DNA of 23,176 nt from Hypsibius dujardini (taxonomy: Eukaryota; Tardigrada; Eutardigrada; Parachela; Hypsibiidae), in the NCBI GenBank assembly GCA_001579985.1, contig LRSR01014702.1, positions 1 to 23,176 of the forward strand, read 5' to 3'. The first letter of the stretch is position 1; every line of letters starts with the position of its first letter. The notes under the pieces are model-generated. The model ran no database searches and was not told the DNA's origin. It was given only the letters and a program-made list of their open reading frames with translations. Of this stretch, positions 9,754 to 19,102 are shown one piece after another. The position numbers were made by a program, and so were the translations under genes.

Positions 9754-12280
9754 ATGGCTACTTCCATGGAGAAACCGGTGGCGGTTTCATTTCAGGGCAT
9801 CGAATATTTTTGGGACGCGATAAAACTACAGGGACAGAATCGGCATGAGGCCGCGCTGGCTCTGTTGCATTGGATTTTGGTCGGAAATGGCTATCGTTGC
9901 ATCGGACGTGACAATCAGGTTTGTTTGCTTTTTCTGCTTGCCATTAATGGCAGAGTTTTTTATGTGTAATAGACTTTACTATTGCGATGAACAGTAAAAC
10001 AGCCGCTTAATTCGACTAAATTTGGGTTTCAATGATTTCTTGTAGAATGAAGGATTGATTGATCGTTCAACTTTTTCATACTTTTCTCTAAATTTCACTT
10101 GCCTGATTCATTGATTATTTCGGCTGTTTTCTTATTGCCGTTTGTGGAGATGCCACGAGTCGAAGACTGTCGAATAACATTGACATGTACTTTTATTTTT
10201 ATGCGTTTTTTTTTAATTAGTTTCCGGCAGCTCGGGACGAGAGCAAATTGGGTTCGGAGAAGCTGCCTGAAAGTTGGAACGACCGGTCAGCGGGATTCTA
10301 TTCGTTACTTTATGTTCATCCCAATCGACCCTCGAACATGTACCTGATCAAGCTGATCCCTGTGGGAAGTACAAATGATGGAGCAATTGTCGGTCAAGTT
10401 CTGGTAAGACTTATGGCCGAACAAGCTAAATACTTTTCCTCAGTGAATTCATTGACCTGCTTGATCGGTGAGATCAATTTGTCAATAAAATGAATCAATA
10501 ATAAGCAGTCATACGGAAGTTTCTGGTTTCTGGTGCGGATAATTACGTCTTGTTGGTTGCAGGTCTTCACTGCAGCGGAAGATGTCATTTCATTTGAACT
10601 GGACTCTCACAAGTTCATCCCTGAGAACTGGAAGACAATCTCCTCGCCCACGTAAGCTCCCTTTGTTCCATCCTTGCCACCTCACACTACGAGATCTTGC
10701 AGTTTTGATTTCCGTATGCGATCTGCGGAAGTAATGAGTTGCTTCATTAGAGAATTTCCGGAGTTCAAGGCCTTCACAGAGTTTGTCGAAAAGGACATCC
10801 TTTTGAAGATCCGTCCAAAACGGGTTGCTCAAGGTGTCAGCTCCGACGGTCGCGACGACGGTCGGGGCTTCACTTCCAGTACTTTCATCGGCCAAGCACA
10901 GCCACCACCTTCGCGACATATACCATTCGTGCCGGATATCGGGCCGCCTCCGTTACGAGAGTTTGTTCCGCCCGGCGGGTAAGAAAGATGTTAGTGCAGC
11001 GGTTGACGCTGAGTCAACCGCTTCCACCAACCCAGCGCCAGATATTTTAACAAATGACCATTCTCCTGTGCAGAAATCGCAATCCATTCGCATTAGGAAG
11101 CCGCGACCTGGATCCTTTCAGTGGAATGGGGGGCAACATTATGGGGCCAGGAACTTTCCAGCCGTGAGTGACAGCTGATCAGGCAGATTACCCAGTGATG
11201 ATACATTGAAAAGGAACAAACGCACAAACAGCGACTGACTTTAATAGAGAGCGATGTCTGTTCTTCAACCGAAATTCAACCGAAATTCAAGCGGTTTCTT
11301 TTTCAGCGGCGGCTTTCCTGGTGCTGGCGGCATGGGCGGCGGTCTAATTCGGCCATACCGTTATGATCCTATCCTGCCTCCGGACGCAGGGTTTCCTGGT
11401 GGCGGTGGAGGTTTTGGTGGACCGTGGCAACCGCCCCGCGGCGATCCGCTGGGAATGTTTCCGGGCCGCGGAAATCCACTGGGCGCCAGTGTTGTCGGCA
11501 TTCCAGGCATGGGAATGGGCGGCGTGCCTCGTCGAGCGCCATTGCAACCCGGAGAGTGAGTGAATGCTTATCGATGCAAACGGACAAGCAAACGGCCGTT
11601 GCATGAATTCGGAATGTGTAAATCCCGAATGGTGTGCAAGGTTTTGAAGTTTCCAGTAAATTGTTAAATGGAAGAACAATCAATCTATCAGACCACCCTA
11701 TTGTTAATTGTGAAAATCAGGGGTATTAGTCTAGTGGTTTAGATGTGGTACACTGAACGATGCCTGCTTTGGGTGCAGGAGGTCCTGAGTTCAATCCTCA
11801 GATGCCCCCATTTTTTCCTTCTGCCTAAAGTATTCCTTTTGTTACAACGATTGTCTGTGACATGAGTATCCATTTCGTGAACGAATTTCGAATCGGCATA
11901 TTCTTCGCCAAATGCGAATTCTGAATCCTTGGTAACATTGATATCCATAGTCACACCCACAAATGCTGCTGAAAAACATAACTAATTTCGAAAAAAGGAA
12001 AACTGATTTGAATAGCCCGAGATGCAGAAGTAAAGCAAGGTGAACGAGTTTTCTTAGCCGAGGTGCCATTGATTTGGAAGTTAGGTTGATTGGAGTTAAA
12101 TTTTGCTCATTAATACATTCGCTCTCAATGCGAGGGTGTGTCTTCGGTTGCCCCGAAAGTTTTTGCCATACCCCGTATATTGGATTTTAAATGACAATTT
12201 TGTATGGTTTCAGACCTGATCCGGATCACGAGCGACCGCCACCTAATCCTGGGGACGACTTGGATAACATGTTCATGTAG
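9754..12280 (+). CDS. PSMF1: Proteasome inhibitor/regulator PI31 (PSMF1)
   Basis: PI31 binds the 20S proteasome and works in proteasome transport and activity. Exons 9754-9918, 10221-10403, 10563-10651, 10703-10978, 11074-11163, 11307-11555 and 12214-12280 join in phase to 372 residues; human PI31 has 271. The N-terminal half is the FP domain (from about HEAALALLHWILVGNGY to FTEFVEKDILLKI). The C-terminal half is Gly/Pro-rich and contains DLDPFSGMGG, matching the DLDPFG block of vertebrate PI31. It ends PDPDHERPPP...DDLDNMFM, the counterpart of the human PDHLPPPGYDDMYL tail that enters the proteasome gate. The usual HbYX-type end is here Met-Phe-Met, with Phe for Tyr. The last intron (11556-12213) carries a tRNA-Pro gene on the same strand. 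AATAAA follows at 12424. Confidence 0.94.
11720..11809 (+). tRNA. tRNA-Pro(UGG) with a 17-nt insertion between the D and anticodon stems
   Basis: Without bases 11746-11762 the sequence folds as a standard 73-nt tRNA. The acceptor stem is GGGGTAT with ATGCCCC, followed by U8-A9. The D stem is GTCT/AGAT with a loop containing GG, and base 26 is G. The anticodon stem is CCTGC/GCAGG with loop TTTGGGT (anticodon TGG at 11770-11772, U33 and G37). The T arm is CTGAG-TTCAATC-CTCAG, and the discriminator is C, as in eukaryotic tRNA-Pro. A-box and B-box matches are good and a T6 terminator follows. The insertion TGGTACACTGAACGATG is flanked by a GATG direct repeat, so its exact edges can slide by about 4 nt. 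The gene lies in the last intron of PSMF1, same strand. It may be a non-canonical intron, or the gene may be inactive. Confidence 0.85.
11811..11816 (+). terminator. Pol III T-run terminator of tRNA-Pro
   Basis: A run of six T begins one base after the predicted discriminator-proximal end of the tRNA. This is a normal Pol III stop and supports the tRNA being a real transcription unit. Confidence 0.75.
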
Positions 12281-12423
12281 AATTTACTTTACAGTCGATG
12301 TCACACTTTGTGTCTGTCTCAACGCTTTCAATTCATTTACTTCATGGTAGTATATTTTATTACATACACTGGTGAAGTGTGTGATATAAGTCGGACTTAA
12401 TGCAGATTAAGAACATTACATTC

Positions 12424-12429
12424 AATAAA
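12424..12429 (+). terminator. Poly(A) signal AATAAA for PSMF1
   Basis: AATAAA lies 143 nt past the PSMF1 stop codon and 22 nt before the TAA duplication that borders a MITE. Confidence 0.6.
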
Positions 12430-12451
12430 ATGCGACAAACAGTAGCGGTAA

Positions 12452-12983
12452 GGGACCATCCATTTATTACGTCAGTACTGGTTAGGGGGCGGGAGTCAAA
12501 AAATACCTGACGAACTTTGACTGGACGGGATGGGGGGGGGCTAGGCCGGCGTTCTGACGTCAGCTTTGGGGAACCCAGTAGGCTTAGAAATGATTAATTT
12601 TGGAATTTCTGCGGCAATTCCTAGTTTTTTCGAGCATTACATATCCCTCGAAAATGCCGGCAAGGTGTTTCCCCAATTCCCCAAGGTGTTTGCTGATCGG
12701 TTTCTCCCCCCTCCAATTCGTTACGTCAGCGGCCCAAAAGGACCAGTTCCTGCTGATCCCGCTACAGACCTGGAACGGACTGGCTGCGTAGCGACCTGGT
12801 GAAGGACAGGCCTGATTTGGAGTGATAAAGATACATGTCACGTTTTTTTCTGTAATGGAAGGGGTCTTTGGTTTCTGAAGTCAGAAACTGAAGATCTACG
12901 GGGTGTTAAAAAAATTCTAACAAACTCTGAGGGGGTGTCGGGTCGCCTAATAAAAATTAATAACGTAATAAATGGATGTTCCC
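12452..12983. mobile_element. 532-bp PIF/Harbinger-like MITE with TAA target duplication
   Basis: Left end GGGACCATCCATTTATTACGT (12452-12472) matches the reverse complement of the right end (12963-12983) at all but one position. Both sides are flanked by TAA (12449-12451 and 12984-12986). A 3-bp TAA/TTA duplication is typical of the PIF/Harbinger superfamily, so the class call is an inference from the duplication and the GGG start. The interior has G-runs but no transposase motif. It inserted just past the PSMF1 poly(A) signal. Confidence 0.82.
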
Positions 12984-13001
12984 TAATGAACACTGTGCTT
13001 C

Positions 13002-13128
13002 ACACGTGGCGAAAACCTTGCGCTAACCGAGTTAAGCCATTACACTCGTTCGTTGTATGGCTGATGGGCGTTGGACACGACAGTGAGTTAAAGTGCTTAA
13101 TTCGGTCAGCGCAAGTTTTGCCACGTGT
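13002..13128. mobile_element. 127-bp MITE, copy B (relative at 3281-3406)
   Basis: Long inverted ends: ACACGTGGCGAAAACCTTG... on the left pairs with ...GCAAGTTTTGCCACGTGT on the right. Pairing continues through GCGCTAACCGA/TCGGTCAGCGC and GTTAAG/CTTAAT into about 45 bp per arm. It resembles copy A over its length. It starts 15 bp after the TAA that closes the Harbinger-like MITE. No clear target duplication is visible. Confidence 0.8.
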
Positions 13129-13745
13129 ATAATACATTGTTTAACCTGCGGCTCAGGATACATTCCTTTTCTTTAACACTTTCCTTTTTCCTTAAAACAA
13201 CAAGTCATTTTACTCAAATAACTTTTCTATAAACAAATAATCCTCTTCCTAGATGTAAAGTATCAATGAAAAAGGGGAGAGAAGGGAGGTTTTGTTTGCC
13301 ACTTTAGTTTACAACAAATATAGCAGTTAAAATGGTCACGTGACTTCCATAAGTAGAAAATGCGGTCTGTACTGTATTCCCACTCCAAGTTCCCAATCAA
13401 GTAGAGCTCTTCCGTGCGAGAAAACTAAGAATGCCGGAGCAGCGCCACCTGGCGGGCTTCAATAGTTCAACGCCTTTGTTTAGCCTGACAGGACGGAAAG
13501 CACTGCAAGTCTGAGGGTGAGAAGTATGCAACTGTAATGCAATTCTATTGCAAATTGGAATCACACAAATTCTTACTGAAATCCCATGTGCTTGTGGTTG
13601 TAAAATAAAACTATCAGAATTTTCTGTTTCTTCGCGGCTCTTCGTGAACAATTTACGTGAAAAATTGGTTGAACGTTTGTGTTCCCCTCTCTACTTTTCT
13701 TCTCACACAAATCCAACTGCTGTCACTTTTCCCATTTTTTCCAGA
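13129..13745. other. Upstream region and 5' leader of CDC20
   Basis: No gene is seen. A pyrimidine-rich tract with TTTTTTCCAG ends one base before the CDC20 ATG, so a 5'-UTR intron or a trans-splice acceptor is likely. The frame upstream of the ATG stays open for about 65 codons but contains no ATG, which argues against an N-terminal extension within that stretch. Confidence 0.4.
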
Positions 13746-16267
13746 ATGTCTGGCCAGCTCCGAAAATCCGCCAACTCATCTTCCACCTCGCTCCTGGGAA
13801 ACAACAGCAACAATGGATCTTTCGTTGTAGACGGCAAGAAAACCCCCAAGGGATCACATGCGGCGCCTGCCAAACCAAAGACACCTCGCCTAGGCAAGCG
13901 ACTCGAAGCGAGACAGATTTTTCGGATTGATCACTTGGTTGGGCTTTCACTCCGTCGATTGATTGATTTGTTTGCTAATGACATTTTTTTGCCTCTACAT
14001 TTTCTCTATGTTATTTCTGCCACAGGTTTAAGGAATTTAATGCGCTGGTATTTCGTATTGCAGGGAAATCACCCGGTCCACAAGTGCACGATCGGTACAT
14101 CATGAAGCGAGCCAGTTCAGTGAATAATTTGAATGCCAGCACGGCGGCGCTCTCCCTGAAGGGATCTTTAGACGACTCCGTGTTCCATGACGGGGATGCC
14201 AGTCCGCGAACGGTTGAAAATAGGAAGAACTTAAGCCAAGCACTGCTCGGTGGGGTTGGTGAGAAGAAGGATGGACGGATTTTGGAGTTTCGAAGTAGAC
14301 CACCCCCAGCGCCAGAAGGTTATATATTAATTGGGCTAGATTGATTGATTGGTGTCTCTTGTCACTTTTATTCAATTGATGTTGTTAATAGATTGATAGT
14401 CAATTTGATTGGTAGTGTTTGGATCGTTTAGTTAAAATTCCGTTGAGATAAATCGCCAAACTATGAACACCACTGATTTTGATCAAGAATTCTGTTAATA
14501 GTAATTTTAGTACTTAATAAAGACTGATTCCATTGGAAAATATCACGTGATTGTTCTAGAACTAAATAATTATTCTATATCTGCTACGTTTCTTCTGCAG
14601 GTTTTGCTAATCCCTTCTCGTCATTGTACACCCATTCAGTGGGAAAGTCAGGAGCCTTGAATGCGAAGAAGATTCCCAGAGCCATTCCCACTGCTCCCAG
14701 CCGGATTCTGGACGCCCCTGACCTTCTTAATGATTTCTGTAAGTTCAATAGGAGTTTCTTGTGAGATAATGATAAGAACACATTGGCACATGGCTACTCT
14801 TTTGCTGGAAGGAGTGTAGTGGCATTTTATCTCCAATTGATGTGTGTGACCATCATCGATTTAACCAACAATGTTTGGAACTGATCTCGTTTTTCTGTTC
14901 CCAGACTTGACACGCGTGGATTGGGGCAGCAATAATCTATTGGCCGTCGCTTTGGGCGCTTCGCTGTACCTTTGGAACGGCGAAACTGCGGAGATCGAGG
15001 AGTTATACAACAGCAACCCAGAAAATCTGGCCGTGGAGCGCTACGTATCTGGAGTTTCATGGCTGAAGGGAGGAAATTTTCTTGCCGTCGGAAATAGCGA
15101 TTCTGAGGTGCGATCCCACTTGGGCCTCGACCGCCCAAGTTTTAATGTCGACGATTAACGATTTCCGTAACGATACATTTTAAGGTTCAAATCTGGGACG
15201 TTGAAGCGAAACGCAAAGTACGAACTATGAAAGGGCATTCCGCGCGAATTGGGTGTTTGGACTGGAATGACCATATTCTGGCCAGTGGTTGCCGCAGCGG
15301 AGAAATTCATTATCATGATGTGAGAGTCGCAGAGTACTACTTTTGCTCTTTAAAAGCTCACGCTCAAGTAAGAAACTCTCAATTTTTCTGATTTAGTACT
15401 GCAGAGGTCTAATAATGATAACTTTGTAGGAAGTCTGTGGTCTGAAATGGTCTCCTGATAAACGTTACCTTGCCAGCGGCGGCAATGACAACGTCCTCAA
15501 TATTTGGCCTGCCCCTGGAGATTGCCGACAGGAGAATAAGTTTGACCGTCCCGAAGTGTCGTTCAATCTCCACCAAGCCGCGGTCAAGGTACAGGAGTAA
15601 ATTTCTGTCGTGAAAATGCTTTGACTTTGCACTGATTTCAGGCAGTAGCCTGGTGTCCCTGGCAGCCGTCGGTTCTCGCCTCTGGTGGTGGCACAGCTGA
15701 TCGCACTATTAAATTGTGGAACGTCCAGATGGGCAGCCTTATTACCAGCAAAGACACCGGCTCACAGGCAGGGATCGTTATTTCTGTCAGATTTCTTGAC
15801 TAGTCTTGCATTTCAATGGACACGGTATCGGAATTGTAGGTGTCCGGGATCGTTTGGTCTGAGGATTATCGTGAATTGGTGACCGGTCATGGCTACTCCA
15901 AGAATGAGCTCATCCTCTGGAAGTATCCGTCCTTCGACCGAGCTGCTGAGTTGACAGGTATGGAAGCTGTTTGTGTCGCAGCCTCGCAGTGTAATATGAC
16001 ATCCTGTTTTGCTTCGTCTCTGTCGTATGCTGTGGAATCAATCCAAGTCTGTTTGAATAACAACCCGCAACCTTGATCTTAGGTCACCAGGAACGGATCC
16101 TAGATCTGTGCCAAAGCCCGGACGGGTCCACTGTAGTGTCGACAAGTGCGGATGAGACCATTCGACTGTGGAGTATGTTTCCGGTCGATCTGGAGCGAAA
16201 GAAGAAGGAAGAACGGGACAAAACGAAGGCCACTACTGGAGTCTTGGCTCGTCAATGCATACGATAA
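13746..16267 (+). CDS. CDC20: Cell division cycle protein 20 (Fizzy), APC/C activator
   Basis: CDC20 recruits substrates such as securin and cyclin B to the APC/C and is the target of the spindle checkpoint. Exons 13746-13893, 14064-14318, 14601-14738, 14905-15107, 15185-15367, 15430-15588, 15642-15767, 15840-15957 and 16083-16267 give 504 residues (human 499). Landmarks: C-box region DRYIMKR (59-65); the Mad2-binding region around [16 protein letters not shown] (120-135); [14 protein letters not shown] before the propeller; seven WD repeats with [45 protein letters not shown] and [29 protein letters not shown]; and the terminal IR tail QCIR. I see no KEN box. Introns 1 and 7 begin with GC (AG|gcaagc and AG|gcaggg); both joins are required to keep conserved sequence. 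CDC20 is preferred over Cdh1 because of DRYI, the Mad2-binding region and the propeller sequence. Confidence 0.95.
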
Positions 16268-16862
16268 TTCGATCCTTTGAGGCACTTCTTTTGGAGCTGC
16301 TGATCCTGATTTTAATGCTGACCAAAGTAGATTTGACAGTTATTGCTTTACTCCTTCTCTGCTGGCATGATAGACACATTACGTGTAAATTAGGAAGGGC
16401 TTTTTGTATAGGCCTTGTTTAATCGAATTGTCCTCTGCTGTTGGCATTTTGCCGCATTTTACTAGTTTCATTCAATTGCAGGTTTTTATTTGAATGTTTT
16501 GTGCTGCCGTCCCACACCTGTCAGTCCGGACTCCTCTGCACTGTACAAGCACGACGACGCTGCTACATTTGTAGACAGGCAAGGAGCAGCGATGACAGTT
16601 TGAGTGTGCATTTTAATAAATACTTTGCGAATACAGATTAAGCGAACCAAGATTAAGAACGAAATGGGAAGCAGGACATTAAGCGTAAAGAAAAGCTATG
16701 GAAGAGCACTGTGCGGCCTAGAGTAATTCGGAGCCCTAGGTTCACTAAAATGGTGGAAGTCCACTGGAGGAAAAATTATTACAATGAATTAGACGCACGG
16801 AATGCTGCATGGAGCCTCGAGATATGGACTGTATGTCTGTATTACAGTAGAATAGTAATAAG
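16268..16862. other. Convergent 3' region between CDC20 and the minus-strand membrane protein gene
   Basis: This is the shared tail-to-tail region of 595 bp. An AATAAA on the plus strand at 16615-16620 could serve CDC20, about 350 nt after its stop. No canonical signal is obvious for the minus-strand gene. No additional coding sequence is recognised. Confidence 0.4.
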
Positions 16863-17681
16863 TCAAAACTTTCCAAGATGAGATCCTGCTGCAAGATACA
16901 CGGCAGGCGGCGTTCCCCGGGCTTCCAGCGCACGTCGTTGTCGCAACTTCATGACGATATCTGCCAGGAACGCCAAAGCAGCCAGGAAACAAAAGGCGGC
17001 TGAGGCCGCCCGCATACGAATCTGGTGAAGTCTCCACTGTCCCAGAACGGTCGCCATCCAGATGATCCATTCATCGGGAGTTGAGTAAGGAGCCATCAGG
17101 AATCCACCGATCAGCAACAGTAAAGCCATTATTCCACCCAGACCCAATTCCATCTTCATCCACAGCTGAACGCGGAACAGGAACAAGCCCAACCTTGAAT
17201 CAAGACACATCTGAGTCGGAACGGATGCGAGATAGTGCAAATCAATCAAGGGAATGCTATCGAGATCGGGCATATAAACAGAGCAAGCGACACATGCATA
17301 CCAAATTAGGGACAGTATGCATACCAAATTAGGGACAGTATGCATACCAAATTAGGGACACTATGCATACCAAATTAGGCTGTAAATCGCGCCGCAGCTG
17401 TCAACGACCATGGCGAATGTTCGCGAGCCTGCAATGTAATCACTACAGCAGAATCCGGTTTCCCCGATCCAGGGACCTTGATAGCTGACTGCGCCCATGA
17501 GAAGACCAAGTAAGGCCAATATGAGGGAGGTGATCTTAAGCACTGCACTTGGACTCTTAAGTCGGGACGTTCGAAATCGAGTGCGAGCTCGCGACGAATT
17601 AGATGGCAGAGGAGTTCTAACTGCCGGTGGACGTGCATCAGTTGGCGTGGTGCTGGTCCAAACCATCGATTTCGACTCCAT
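16863..17681 (-). CDS. Four-pass membrane protein, MARVEL-like
   Basis: Two exons, 17681-17371 and 17256-16863, join in phase 2 to 234 residues. An Arg/Ser/Thr/Pro-rich cytosolic N-terminus (about 1-45) precedes four predicted helices: VLKITSLILALLGLLMGAV (about 48-66), TFAMVVDSCGAIYSLI (about 88-103), LGLGGIMALLLLIGGFLMA (about 138-156) and AASAAFCFLAALAFLADIVM (about 184-203). A basic LRQRR tail follows. The spacing and the first and third helices resemble MARVEL-domain proteins, which act in membrane apposition and vesicle traffic, but no diagnostic motif fixes the family; another tetraspan family is possible. The donor (TTTG|gtatgc) lies in the first copy of a 23-bp tandem repeat. The region upstream of the start has no ATG in frame. 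Confidence 0.65.
17295..17379. repeat. 23-bp tandem repeat (3.7 copies) carrying the splice donor of the MARVEL-like gene
   Basis: Copies at 17295-17317, 17318-17340, 17341-17363 and a partial copy at 17364-17379 share TGCATACCAAATTAGGGACAGTA, with two base changes in the third. On the minus strand every copy reads CCTAATTTGGTATGCA, so each contains the same potential donor TTTG|gtatgc. The copy nearest the exon (17364-17379) gives the in-phase join; the rest of the array lies in the 114-nt intron (17257-17370). Confidence 0.85.
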
Positions 17682-17708
17682 TCTGCAAGACAAAATGGCA
17701 ACAACAGA

Positions 17709-17858
17709 TACAGTGAAAGTCCTGAGATTCGAACGGTCCCGTGAGTTTATTTCTATCGAACCGTTTGCTCGGAGCCGGCCGTTGCTAGTTTGGAGTTTGA
17801 GACAGTAAAGTAGAAACAACACCGTGACGTCGTTCGAATCTCAGGACTTTTTACTGTA
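17709..17858. repeat. 150-bp foldback upstream of the MARVEL-like gene
   Basis: Arms 17709-17735 and 17831-17858 are reverse complements except for one mismatch and one single-base gap; the core AGTCCTGAGATTCGAACG is perfect. Inner sequences also pair weakly. It starts 28 bp upstream of the minus-strand start codon, so it probably lies in the 5' leader or promoter. It has no coding capacity. Confidence 0.8.
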
Positions 17859-18040
17859 CGATCATACAAGCGCAGCAGAAATGGAAGTTCTCACCGCTTC
17901 CGTTCGCTGGGTCCGAACCCCCGAAGTGTTATTAATAAATGTCTCGAATAAAAGCCCAGTTTGAGATCGGTGTGTGTTTTCAGACTTGCACCGTGTACTT
18001 CTCCCTCAAATATTATTCCGTTCTGTTTTTACAGTAAAAG

Positions 18041-18156
18041 ACCTGATATTTTGTGTACGTCACAGGCGCGTTTCTATTCCGTGCCTTGTCTCGGAACAGT
18101 TTCGTTATGGCGCAGACGTGTTCAAACGCGCCTGTGACGTATGCAAAATATCAGGT
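18041..18156. repeat. 116-bp foldback with 33-bp arms
   Basis: Arms 18041-18073 and 18124-18156 match as reverse complements at 31 of 33 positions; the central ACGTCACAGGCGCGTTT is perfect. The loop is 50 nt. It lies in the intergenic region between divergent genes. The end ACCTGATATTTTG is unrelated to the other foldbacks in the window. Confidence 0.85.
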
Positions 18157-18370
18157 GATGACGGCGTGTCCTTGGATATGGGCTGAGCTGTCACCTGCCA
18201 GGTGCCACCAATCACAAACCAGGGTTTTGATTCGCAAATCCCGCAATCACCACTTGCCCACAAACAAGAGCCTTTACACTAAACGCAAAAAGCTTAATTA
18301 TAAGAACAGGCCAATAAAGAATAAACTAATAATGACCGGTGATGGCTAGTTTCATTCGGATGTACTGTAC

Positions 18371-18493
18371 TGCCGCGTTAGCTTCGCGCAACAAACACAG
18401 CATTTTCAGTATATACTGCCCGGGTAATAACACACGGAGTGGGGGGGAAAATCACCCGGGGCGGTGCTACAGGTGCGCGAAGCTAACGCGGCA
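18371..18493. repeat. 123-bp foldback with perfect 20-bp arms
   Basis: TGCCGCGTTAGCTTCGCGCA at 18371-18390 is exactly reverse-complemented at 18474-18493. The inner region has further pairing around GCCCGGGT and ACCCGGGG. It lies in the intergenic region upstream of NDC80. Confidence 0.85.
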
Positions 18494-18927
18494 TTACAAG
18501 TAATTAATCCGCGTCAAAAACTCCGAGTCGTGCTGTATGATTCCGCGTAACACAAACTATCACGTGTTATTGGTCGTAGCCGTGACAGTGATCCAGTCAC
18601 ATGTCCCAGACAGGGTTATGAAACGGAAATGATGCGCTAAAATTTATTTCCTACCTCGATTTCCTACCCGTATTCTTTGGGATTCCGATCTAGAGCATCG
18701 AATTTTTTTTTGAAAAGTGCTTTGCTGCCGTGTTGGTTCCTAGGTAGTGCAAAACTAACAAATTATATCGGCTATCTGACAAGTGAGTGTTGTCCAACCG
18801 ACTGCCCGACTCCACCGAACGGCCGAACTCCTGCAGTTCGGCCCGTTCCGTTAACTAGCAGCATTGTGTGCCGTTGGCCGCTCCGCTCCGCCTAGGTCCG
18901 CAAATTTTGCTTTGTTGTTGTTTGCCC

Positions 18928-18947
18928 GCTGCTGCTGCTGCTGCTGC
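18928..18947 (+). repeat. GCT trinucleotide run, 6.7 copies
   Basis: An uninterrupted GCT repeat lies 155 bp upstream of the NDC80 start, probably in its promoter or 5' leader. Short runs like this are often polymorphic in length. Confidence 0.9.
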
Positions 18948-19102
18948 GTGCTAAAGATAATTTACTCGCATTCGACCCGCACTGTGTTTTGTGTTTTTTA
19001 TACAAACTCTTGCGTGAATTTGTGATCCTCATCTGCTGTCTAATTATTTGCCGTGAGAATTTAATTTTTCCTGCAGCTGCATTTATCATCAGCAAAGGAA
19101 GA

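Larger units (their letters stand above)
17682..19102. other. Divergent upstream region between the MARVEL-like gene and NDC80
   Basis: No gene is recognised in these 1.4 kb. It holds three separate foldbacks, a GCT run and a probable NDC80 5'-leader splice acceptor (TTTAATTTTTCCTGCAG, ending about 19076). Both genes must have promoters here. Confidence 0.45.

Noticed and set aside
11344-11683. Two minus-strand frames of over 100 codons opposite PSMF1 exon 6
   Set aside because: They are antisense shadows of a GC-rich glycine-coding exon, which lowers stop frequency on the other strand.
12566-12802. 78-codon frame inside the Harbinger-like MITE
   Set aside because: No transposase or DNA-binding motif, no start context, and the element has the size of a non-coding MITE.
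13894-14105. Read-through of CDC20 exon 1 into the following sequence
   Set aside because: The continuous frame departs from CDC20 similarity at the GC donor and soon ends; splicing to 14064 restores the residues before DRYI.
17682-17822. Extension of the MARVEL-like protein upstream to 17822
   Set aside because: The upstream part of the frame has no ATG and overlaps the foldback arms; the ATG at 17681 is the first in-frame start.
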